A stretch of 7,727 nucleotides of DNA from an uncultured Pseudomonadota bacterium (GTDB lineage: Bacteria; SAR324; NAC60-12). The stretch is taken from NCBI GenBank assembly GCA_913052275.1, contig CAJXDX010000079.1, positions 1 through 7,727 on the forward strand, in the 5' to 3' direction. The notes below the pieces were generated by a model. That model saw only the letters and a list, made by a program, of their open reading frames with translations. It ran no database searches and was not told the origin of the DNA. Within the stretch, counting starts at the first letter, position 1; every line of letters begins with the position of its first letter. The position numbers were made by a program, and so were the translations under genes. This document shows positions 1 to 5,992 of this stretch, piece after piece.

Positions 1-1035
1 GCTGACATAGGGTGGGTTACAGGGCACAGCTATATTCTGTATGGTCCGCTGGCTAATGGAGCTACTACGCTGATGTTTGAAGGAGTTCCAAATTATCCTG
101 ATTTTGGACGATTCTGGGACATTTGCGACAAACACAAAGTTAACATATTTTACACGGCCCCCACTGCAATTCGTGCCATTGCAAAAGAAGGTGATGAATT
201 GGTCAATAAACGGGATTTAAGTTCCTTACGATTGTTAGGCACTGTAGGGGAACCTATCAATCCTGAAGCATGGCTCTGGTATCACAGGGTAGTTGGACAT
301 GGTAATTGTCCGATTGTAGATACATGGTGGCAGACAGAAACAGGAGGAATTTTGATTACCCCGCTTCCTGGAGCAACACGTACCAAGCCTGGTTCTGCTA
401 CACGTCCTTTTTTCGGGATCCAACCTTTATTGGTGGACGGGGACGGGAATGAGCTTAAAGGAGCTGCCAGCGGGAATTTGTGTATTAAACACCCTTGGCC
501 TGGTCAAATGCGTACAGTGTATGGTGATCATGAGAGATTTATCCAGACATATTTCAGCACATACAAGGGGCTATATTTTACAGGTGATGGCTGTCGGCGG
601 GACGAAGATGGGTATTACTGGATCACTGGACGCGTTGATGATGTTTTAAATGTTTCTGGACACCGCATGGGTACTGCCGAACTAGAATCAGCACTGGTGC
701 TTCATGAAAATGTAGCTGAAGCAGCAGTTGTTGGTTTCCCTCACGAAATCAAGGGACAGGGCATTTATGCCTTTGTAACATTAAACACAGGGATTGAGCC
801 GACTGATGAATTACAAAAAGAATTAGTACAACTGGTTCGTAAGGAGATCGGTCCGATTGCTTCTTTTGATGTAGTACAATGGGCACCTGGACTTCCAAAA
901 ACACGCTCCGGAAAAATAATGCGACGTATTTTACGTAAAATTGCTGAAAGTGATATGGAAAGCATCGGTGATACTTCCACACTTGCTGATCCATCTGTAG
1001 TAGATGATTTGATTTCCAATCGTCCTGCAAATTGA
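1..1035 (+). CDS. acs: Acetyl-CoA synthetase (AMP-forming), C-terminal 344 residues; 5' end outside window
   Basis: This cytoplasmic enzyme makes acetyl-CoA from acetate, ATP and CoA through an acetyl-AMP intermediate. The reading frame is open from base 1, so the gene is cut by the window edge and is not a short gene starting at the ATG at 73. Compared with E. coli Acs (652 residues, from memory), the first visible residue corresponds to about residue 305. Visible landmarks are GWVTGHS (fragment residues 4-10), TVGEP around residue 82, WWQTETGG (109-116), YFTGDG, GRVDDVLNVSGHR and the C-terminal PKTRSGK, whose lysine is fragment residue 305. That lysine corresponds to Lys609, the catalytic lysine controlled by acetylation in enteric Acs. 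Acyl-pocket residues match the acetate enzyme (Val310, Thr311, Val386, Trp414 in Salmonella numbering). The gene ends with TGA, 67 bases before the prpE-type gene. Family and specificity are very secure. Confidence 0.97.
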   Translation, partial: ADIGWVTGHSYILYGPLANGATTLMFEGVPNYPDFGRFWDICDKHKVNIFYTAPTAIRAIAKEGDELVNKRDLSSLRLLGTVGEPINPEAWLWYHRVVGHGNCPIVDTWWQTETGGILITPLPGATRTKPGSATRPFFGIQPLLVDGDGNELKGAASGNLCIKHPWPGQMRTVYGDHERFIQTYFSTYKGLYFTGDGCRRDEDGYYWITGRVDDVLNVSGHRMGTAELESALVLHENVAEAAVVGFPHEIKGQGIYAFVTLNTGIEPTDELQKELVQLVRKEIGPIASFDVVQWAPGLPKTRSGKIMRRILRKIAESDMESIGDTSTLADPSVVDDLISNRPAN

Positions 1036-1049
1036 GCTTTTTGAATAAT

Positions 1050-1059
1050 TGTCATGACA
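1050..1059. promoter_or_regulatory. 10-bp perfect palindrome TGTCATGACA in the acs-prpE gap
   Basis: A perfect 10-base palindrome lies 43 bases before the prpE start codon and 14 bases after the acs stop. It could be half of an operator or simply chance; no convincing -35/-10 pair accompanies it. I assign no regulator. The spacer shows no terminator, which favours read-through from acs into prpE. Confidence 0.2.
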
Positions 1060-1102
1060 TTAATTTGGTAATTCTCTAACCGAATAATCAATTTAGAAAA
1101 CT

Positions 1103-3022
1103 ATGAGTTATCAGGACCTTTATCAGCAATCCATAGAACAGCCGGAAGTATTCTGGAGAAAACAAGCTGAGCTAATCAAGTGGTATGAATTTCCGGAAAC
1201 AATACTTTCACAGGATGAGCATGGATTTTTTCGCTGGTTTGCAGGCGGTAAACTAAATACCTCATATCTGGCACTTGACGCACAGATCGAAGATGGTCGT
1301 GGTAATCAACTGGCATTGATTTATGATTCTCCTGTAACAAACTCTCAGCATAAATTTACTTACACTGAGTTGCGTGACGAAGTTGCCGTTTTTGCAGGAG
1401 GATTAAAAAATTTAGGTGTTGGCAAAGGTGATCGAGTGATTATTTACATGCCGATGGTTGCTGAAGCAGTTATCTCAATGCTTGCTTGTGCCAGGCTGGG
1501 AGCTGTGCACTCAGTTGTTTTTGGAGGGTTTGCTCCTCATGAACTTGCGGTGAGAATTAATGATGCAAAACCTAAAGTACTAGTGACGGCAAGCTGCGGT
1601 ATAGAATTTACCAATGTTATTGAATACAAACCGCTGGTAGATAGAGCGTTGGAAATTGCAGAATTTGCTCCGGAAAAGACAGTCGTATTGCAGCGGCCTC
1701 AAGCTGAAGCAGAAATGCAATCAGGACGTGATTACGATTGGGTTAAACTGGTCAATCAGGCTGAACCTGTGGAACCAGTTCCAGTTGAGGCAACTGACCC
1801 TTTGTATATTCTTTATACTTCCGGAACAACAGGACTTCCTAAAGGTGTTGTCCGGGACAATGGTGGACATGCTGTTGCTTTAAAGTACAGTATGAAAGCA
1901 GTCTACAATACTGATCCCGGAGATGTCTACTGGGCAGGTTCGGATGTGGGCTGGGTGGTCGGACATTCGTATATTGTTTACGCACCTTTACTTCATGGCT
2001 GTACCACCATTGTTTATGAGGGTAAACCTGTCCGTACTCCAGATGCTGGTGCATTCTGGCGTGTAATTTCTGAGCATAAGGTAAATACATTTTTCACTGC
2101 TCCCACTGCTTTTCGTGCTGTAAAAAAAGAAGATCCGGAGGCAAATCTCAAAAAACTGTATAACATAAGTTCACTACGGACATTGTTCCTGGCAGGTGAA
2201 AGACTTGACCCTCCTACTTATGAATGGCTGAAGGAAATTTTGAAGGAAGATTCAGGTGCAGGCATCCCAGTGGTTGATCACTGGTGGCAGACCGAAACAG
2301 GCTGGGCAATTTGCTCAAATCCAATGGGTATTGAGCCGCATCCTGTAAAAAATGGTTCTCCAACAGTAGCAATGCCCGGTTACAATGTTCAGGTTTTGGA
2401 CGATGAGGGGAATACATGCAAACCAGGTGAAACGGGAAACATAGTGATTCATCTTCCTTTGCCTCCAAGCTGTTTGCCAACATTGTGGAATGATAATGAT
2501 CGCTTCAAGCAATCATATTTGTCCAGGTATGATGGATATTATCTGACTGGTGATGAAGGGATAAAGGATGAAGATAATTATATTTTTGTGATGGGGCGAA
2601 CAGATGATGTAATTAATGTTGCCGGACACCGTCTTTCAACTGGTGAAATGGAGGAGTTGATTGCAGGACATCCCGCTGTAGCAGAATGTGCTGTTACGGG
2701 TATTGATGATGAACTGCGGGGACAGGTACCGGTGGGATTTGTGGTACTTAAGGATGGTGTAGAAATGTCCCAGGAGCAAATGCAGAAGGAATTGGTTGAC
2801 ATAATAAGAAGAGATATTGGCGCCGTTGCGTACTTTAGACAATCAGGCATTGTCAAACGTTTACCGAAAACACGGTCTGGTAAAATACTGCGCAAGACTA
2901 TTCGTAAGCTTGCAGTCGAGACTGAAGTTTCAGTACCTCCCACAATCGATGATCCAATTATTCTGGATGAGATCCGTGATGTGATGCGGGAACGTGGAAT
3001 AGGCCAGTACGCTGTGTCCTGA
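1103..3022 (+). CDS. prpE: Propionyl-CoA synthetase (PrpE type, AMP-forming acyl-CoA synthetase)
   Basis: This 639-residue protein probably activates propionate (and less well acetate) to the acyl-CoA, via acyl-AMP, in the cytoplasm. The length fits PrpE (628 in E. coli), and the N-terminus, with a Tyr-Gln-x-Ser-Ile start and a downstream FW, matches PrpE better than Acs. Landmarks in order: MPMVAEA and the GAVHSVVFGGF block near residues 120-150; the ATP-binding loop YTSGTTGLPKG (238-248); GWVVGHSYIVYAPL (283-296); LAGER (363-367); WWQTETG (394-400); TGD ending at Asp484; GRTDDVINVAGHR (498-510); and PKTRSGK with catalytic Lys594. Two pocket positions differ from the upstream Acs in the PrpE direction (Val286 for Thr, Ala364 for Val). 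The ATG at 1103 has only an A/T-rich leader and no Shine-Dalgarno. It lies downstream of acs on the same strand, so a two-gene operon is likely. Exact substrate preference is inferred. Confidence 0.93.
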   Translation: MSYQDLYQQSIEQPEVFWRKQAELIKWYEFPETILSQDEHGFFRWFAGGKLNTSYLALDAQIEDGRGNQLALIYDSPVTNSQHKFTYTELRDEVAVFAGGLKNLGVGKGDRVIIYMPMVAEAVISMLACARLGAVHSVVFGGFAPHELAVRINDAKPKVLVTASCGIEFTNVIEYKPLVDRALEIAEFAPEKTVVLQRPQAEAEMQSGRDYDWVKLVNQAEPVEPVPVEATDPLYILYTSGTTGLPKGVVRDNGGHAVALKYSMKAVYNTDPGDVYWAGSDVGWVVGHSYIVYAPLLHGCTTIVYEGKPVRTPDAGAFWRVISEHKVNTFFTAPTAFRAVKKEDPEANLKKLYNISSLRTLFLAGERLDPPTYEWLKEILKEDSGAGIPVVDHWWQTETGWAICSNPMGIEPHPVKNGSPTVAMPGYNVQVLDDEGNTCKPGETGNIVIHLPLPPSCLPTLWNDNDRFKQSYLSRYDGYYLTGDEGIKDEDNYIFVMGRTDDVINVAGHRLSTGEMEELIAGHPAVAECAVTGIDDELRGQVPVGFVVLKDGVEMSQEQMQKELVDIIRRDIGAVAYFRQSGIVKRLPKTRSGKILRKTIRKLAVETEVSVPPTIDDPIILDEIRDVMRERGIGQYAVS

Positions 3023-3253
3023 CAAAACAACACGCGCTGGTTTTCTGCACACCACTATGATCTTCCATCAATTTGTTGCAGATGATCCAGCAAAAATCAC
3101 TTCATATTTTCCTTTCAAAACAGACCGCAAATGTCCAAATTAAATCACAGCAGAAAACCGCAATCAAAGAACATGAAATTATTAGGTTCACACTGCTGAT
3201 TGAATTTGCACCGCCAAATAGCACAAGTAATCAAATTATCAAAACAGATTAAA
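3023..3253. other. Intergenic gap between prpE and the P1-family hydrolase gene
   Basis: These 231 bases hold no supported gene. A 28-codon reading frame from the ATG at 3057 has no start signal or recognisable homology. A TATGAT at 3056-3061 resembles a -10 box but has no matching -35. The only structured element is the distant inverted repeat listed separately. A TTG at 3200 opens an in-frame 18-codon extension of the downstream gene, but the family N-terminus begins at the ATG at 3254. Confidence 0.6.
3039..3159. repeat. Distant inverted repeat with 10-bp perfect arms
   Basis: GGTTTTCTGC at 3039-3048 is the exact reverse complement of GCAGAAAACC at 3150-3159, with 101 bases between the arms. 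In RNA, one flanking G-U pair could extend the stem. It sits just after the prpE stop, wholly inside the gap. It could close a long-range stem in the prpE 3' region or the hydrolase leader, or mark an old insertion; no U tract follows it, so it is not a standard terminator. Confidence 0.35.
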
Positions 3254-4372
3254 ATGAAGCCTGGACCAAAAAACTGTATCACCGATGTCTCAGGGATCAA
3301 AGTTGGACACGCTCAGGATATGAAATTAATGAGTGGAACAACTGTTATTCTTCCTGATACAGCGGCAGTAGCAGCAGTGGATTGCCGTGGCGGTGCTCCT
3401 GGTACACGTGAGACGGATGTTTTGCATTCCGCAAATCTTGTTGAGGAGGTTCACGCCATTGTGTTAAGTGGAGGTTCTGCAATGGGACTGGATGCAGCTA
3501 GTGGAGCTTCCGCATGGCTGAAAAAAAAGGGAAGAGGTTTTTCAGTAGCAGATGGAGTATCCATACCAATTGTTCCTGCTGCAATTCTCTTTGATTTACT
3601 TAATGGAGGTGATAAATCCCAAATTGATGAACACACTTATTTTGAGTTTGGCAAAGAGGCTGCTGCAAAAGCAAGCAGCGAGTGTGCTCTCGGCAATATT
3701 GGGGCAGGAACTGGTGCAAAAGCAGGAACCCATAAAGGCGGACTTGGTACTGCTTCTCTAATTAATAAAAAATCAGGAAATTCAAAAGACAATGGTTACA
3801 CAGTAGGAGTTTTGGTTGCAGTAAATTCATTTGGTTCAGTGACAATGCCGAATCGTGCAGATTTTTGGGCATGGCCTTTTGAGCGTGGAAATGAGTTTGG
3901 AGGAAGAGGCGTACCGGATTTTCTAGAGGATTCTTTACATGACAAAGATCTACAAAAAATAAATGAACTCCCACTTGATTTTGATTTTGAAAGCCCATTC
4001 CGGCAGGCTGTAATTTCATCTTCATTAGATGCTCCTGATGACGTAACTCCAGATGGAAGCATCTCCTTAAACACAACTCTCTGTGTAGTAGCCACTGATG
4101 CAGCCCTTACCAAAGCACAAGCTCAACGGGTTGCCATTATGGCTCAGGATGGTTTTGCCCGCGCAATTCGTCCGGTTCACACACCTTTTGATGGTGATGT
4201 AGTTTTTGTTTTGTCTACAGGAGAAATCAGACTTTCCAGCCAACCTTCAATTGACATAGCTCGTTTAGGCATGATGGCCGCTGATTGTACAGCCAGAGCA
4301 ATCGCAAGAGGAGTATATGCTGCAGATTCCTTGGGGAAATGGCACGGTTATCATGATAAATTCAAAGTTTAA
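3254..4372 (+). CDS. P1/DmpA/NylC-family self-cleaving N-terminal nucleophile hydrolase (peptidase family S58)
   Basis: The 372-residue product belongs to the family of DmpA (L-aminopeptidase/D-esterase), beta-aminopeptidases and NylC (6-aminohexanoate oligomer hydrolase). These precursors cut themselves in two to expose a nucleophilic Ser or Thr. The start at the ATG at 3254 is chosen because the characteristic MKPGPKNCITDVSGIKVGHA begins there; the upstream TTG at 3200 adds 18 unrelated residues. The self-cleavage site is Asn273/Thr274 within SLNTTLC, as in NylC (Asn266/Thr267), rather than Gly-Ser as in DmpA. Other likely active-site positions are Lys156 in GAGTGAKAG, Asn191 in VAVNSFG, and Asp313/Asp315 in FDGD, the last pair at the same 39- and 41-residue spacing from the nucleophile as in NylC. 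CRGGAPGTRETD and SGGSAMGLDAASG are further family blocks. No signal peptide or Shine-Dalgarno is seen. The substrate is unknown. Confidence 0.92.
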   Translation: MKPGPKNCITDVSGIKVGHAQDMKLMSGTTVILPDTAAVAAVDCRGGAPGTRETDVLHSANLVEEVHAIVLSGGSAMGLDAASGASAWLKKKGRGFSVADGVSIPIVPAAILFDLLNGGDKSQIDEHTYFEFGKEAAAKASSECALGNIGAGTGAKAGTHKGGLGTASLINKKSGNSKDNGYTVGVLVAVNSFGSVTMPNRADFWAWPFERGNEFGGRGVPDFLEDSLHDKDLQKINELPLDFDFESPFRQAVISSSLDAPDDVTPDGSISLNTTLCVVATDAALTKAQAQRVAIMAQDGFARAIRPVHTPFDGDVVFVLSTGEIRLSSQPSIDIARLGMMAADCTARAIARGVYAADSLGKWHGYHDKFKV

Positions 4373-4380
4373 TCTTATTT

Positions 4381-4403
4381 GAAATCATCTAAAGATATTT
4401 TTT
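4381..4403 (+). terminator. Weak AT-rich hairpin with U tract after the P1-family hydrolase gene
   Basis: Eight bases after the hydrolase stop, AAAT-c-ATC and GAT-ATTT can pair around a TAAA loop with one bulged C, running into a six-T tract at 4398-4403. The stem is almost all A-U, so it would be weak; it is offered as a candidate intrinsic terminator. Confidence 0.3.
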
Positions 4404-4490
4404 ACAGTAACTGTTAGTTGGTGAGAATTGACAGAAAGTAACATATTTTAAAAAAAATCATTTGTGAAAAATTAGCTGGAAAATGTCTTG

Positions 4491-4515
4491 TAGCAGCCAC
4501 TTTGAGAGGCTGTTG
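4491..4515 (+). other. Hairpin just upstream of the promoter candidate
   Basis: TAGCAGCC at 4491-4498 pairs with GGCTGTTG at 4508-4515 around a nine-base loop. The five-base-pair core CAGCC/GGCTG is perfect, and the outer three pairs include two G-U wobbles. No T tract follows on either strand, so it is not an obvious terminator. It ends three bases before the candidate -35 box, where an operator or upstream element could lie. Confidence 0.25.
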
Positions 4516-4518
4516 AAC

Positions 4519-4547
4519 TTGACTTAAATACAAAGTACTCTCATTAT
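4519..4547 (+). promoter_or_regulatory. Sigma70-type promoter candidate for the FAD oxidoreductase
   Basis: TTGACT (4519-4524, five of six consensus bases) is followed after exactly 17 bases by CATTAT (4542-4547, four of six). Transcription starting about seven bases later would leave a leader of some 40 bases before the ATG at 4597. The position, spacing and preceding terminator candidate agree, but a match of this quality can arise by chance in A/T-rich sequence. Confidence 0.4.
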
Positions 4548-4596
4548 CCAGCACACGAAATACATCTATTTCATTGAATTTAAACCATATTATCAA

Positions 4597-5943
4597 ATGG
4601 CCAAATCTATTCAGGTCACCAATATCCGTCACGGCAATCCTGGAGTTTCAGGATGGTATGCAATTTTACAGGAACCTGAACCAGCAGATGTTTTAGAGAA
4701 AGACATAAATGCAGACTGGCTGGTTATCGGGGGAGGTTTTGCCGGACTGGCGGCTGCGAGACGTCTCCTGCAGCTCAGGCAAAAAGAGCGCTTAGTAGTT
4801 CTGGATTCCATCCGGATTGGGCAAGGCAGTTCCGGACGAAACTCCGGCTTCATGATAGATCTGCCACACGACATTAGCACCGACAGCTATGTAGGAGCAG
4901 TAGAGAGGGACATTAGGCAAACCCAGAAAAACCGCTATGCGCTTTCCTTTGCTGCCGAGGCCGCAGAAGAATACGGATTCACTCAGGAGGTGTTCAACCC
5001 TTGCGGGAAAATTAACGCTGCCGCCAGCGATTCCGGAGAAAGGCACAACCTTGAATACATGGGCCATCTCAAGGCTATGGGGGAAGATTCAACCTGGCTT
5101 GATGAAGAAGACATGAAAAGGATAACAGGAAGTAATTACTATCTGAGTGGCCTTTTAACCCCGAAAACCATTACTATTCAATCCGCGGCATATATAAGGA
5201 AATTTGCTGAAGGACTTTCAAGGAATATTGACATTCATGAAAATTCCCCTGTGGTATCACTTGAACTGACTGGCGGTGTCTGGAAGGCCATTACTCCTAA
5301 AGGCTCGGTGACTGCACCAAAAGTAATTCTCAGTGTCAACGGGCATCTTCAGAGCTTTGGTTTCTTAAAAAACCGGTTGATGCATATCTTCCTGTATGCG
5401 TCCATGACCCGGGAACTCAGTGATAGCGAGGTTCGGAAGCTTGGAGGAGAACCAAGCTGGGGTGCTGCCCCAGCCAACCCTTTCGGCTCCTCAGTGCGTA
5501 AAATTTGTGGAACCGGAGGCCACAGGATTCTGGTAAGAAATAAGTTCCATTTCTCGTCTTCACTGGAAGCTTCTGAGCATCATATTAAGAAAACTGTACG
5601 GGATCACGACCGCAGTTTTCAGCGCCGTTTTCCTATGCTTGAGGATGTGGAGATGGAGTATCGCTGGGGCGGGCGATTATGCTTGAGCAGGAATGGAGTT
5701 CCAGTATTTGGTGAAATTGAAAAAGGACTTTTTGCTGCCTGCTGTCAAAACGGACTAGGAGCTTCCAAGGGCACTCTTGCAGGGATTCTGGCAGCGGAGC
5801 ATGCTTGCGGATACGAAAATCCATATATAGAAGACCACCTCAATGAAGCGCAACCAACCAGTTTGCCTCCGGAACCTTTTGCAACAATCGGAGCGACGGT
5901 CTATCTTAACTGGCAGGAATGGCGTGCCGGTTTGGAAAAATGA
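4597..5943 (+). CDS. FAD-dependent oxidoreductase, DAO family (amine or amino-acid oxidase/dehydrogenase type)
   Basis: This 448-residue protein has the DAO fold of glycine/sarcosine oxidases, DadA and gamma-glutamylputrescine oxidase (PuuB). Such flavoproteins oxidise a C-N bond of an amine or amino acid; the substrate here is not readable. A Rossmann FAD-binding strand with GGGFAG is at residues 45-50. The acidic residue ending the second strand, expected to hold the FAD ribose, is Asp70 rather than the commoner Glu. GSSGRNSGF (77-85) is the second FAD-contact block typical of the PuuB/OrdL branch. The C-terminal cofactor-binding block is RWGGRLCLSRNGVPVFG (356-372) with NGLGASKGT (385-393). 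The tail LPPEPF...W..WRAG.E is characteristic of one uncharacterised subgroup, as far as I recall. There is no signal peptide. The ATG at 4597 lacks a Shine-Dalgarno. Spot G+C counts reach 53-55% in parts, above its neighbours. It is likely a single-gene unit converging on the minus-strand ligase. Confidence 0.88.
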   Translation: MAKSIQVTNIRHGNPGVSGWYAILQEPEPADVLEKDINADWLVIGGGFAGLAAARRLLQLRQKERLVVLDSIRIGQGSSGRNSGFMIDLPHDISTDSYVGAVERDIRQTQKNRYALSFAAEAAEEYGFTQEVFNPCGKINAAASDSGERHNLEYMGHLKAMGEDSTWLDEEDMKRITGSNYYLSGLLTPKTITIQSAAYIRKFAEGLSRNIDIHENSPVVSLELTGGVWKAITPKGSVTAPKVILSVNGHLQSFGFLKNRLMHIFLYASMTRELSDSEVRKLGGEPSWGAAPANPFGSSVRKICGTGGHRILVRNKFHFSSSLEASEHHIKKTVRDHDRSFQRRFPMLEDVEMEYRWGGRLCLSRNGVPVFGEIEKGLFAACCQNGLGASKGTLAGILAAEHACGYENPYIEDHLNEAQPTSLPPEPFATIGATVYLNWQEWRAGLEK

Positions 5944-5969
5944 GTCCATGTCAGCATCCTTCAACAGAA

Positions 5970-5988
5970 CCGATTATCGGATTGTTTT
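5970..5988 (+). terminator. Short hairpin between convergent genes, weak terminator candidate
   Basis: CCGA-tta-TCGG (5970-5980) forms a four-pair stem with a three-base loop, followed by ATTGTTTT. It lies in the 49-base space between the oxidoreductase stop and the ligase stop, where a terminator would be expected. The stem is very short, so support is weak. Confidence 0.25.
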
Positions 5989-5992
5989 CTCA

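Larger units (their letters stand above)
4373..4596. other. Intergenic gap between the P1-family hydrolase and the FAD oxidoreductase
   Basis: These 224 bases contain no supported gene on either strand. They hold the terminator candidate just after the hydrolase stop, a hairpin at 4491-4515 and a sigma70-type promoter candidate at 4519-4547, each listed separately. The combination suggests the oxidoreductase is transcribed on its own. Confidence 0.5.

Noticed and set aside
765..1091. Minus-strand reading frames of 108 and 93 codons over the end of acs
   Set aside because: They lie opposite a strongly conserved coding region, have no family resemblance and no start signals; they are shadows of acs.
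1..3022. Recent tandem duplication or sequence repeat between the two synthetase genes
   Set aside because: Motifs are shared at protein level, but nucleotide identity is broken throughout and N- and C-termini match different subfamilies, so they are ancient paralogues and not a repeat.
2578..3033. 151-codon minus-strand reading frame opposite the end of prpE
   Set aside because: It is Ser/Arg/Ile/Thr-rich, without recognisable domains, and lies entirely antisense to conserved PrpE C-terminal motifs.
3056..3061. TATGAT resembling a -10 box after prpE
   Set aside because: The sequence 17 bases upstream (around 3033-3038) bears no likeness to a -35 box.
3057..3143. 28-codon reading frame from the ATG at 3057
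   Set aside because: It has no start signal, promoter or homology I recognise; a faint likeness of its first residues to metallo-hydrolase N-termini is too weak to call a gene or remnant.
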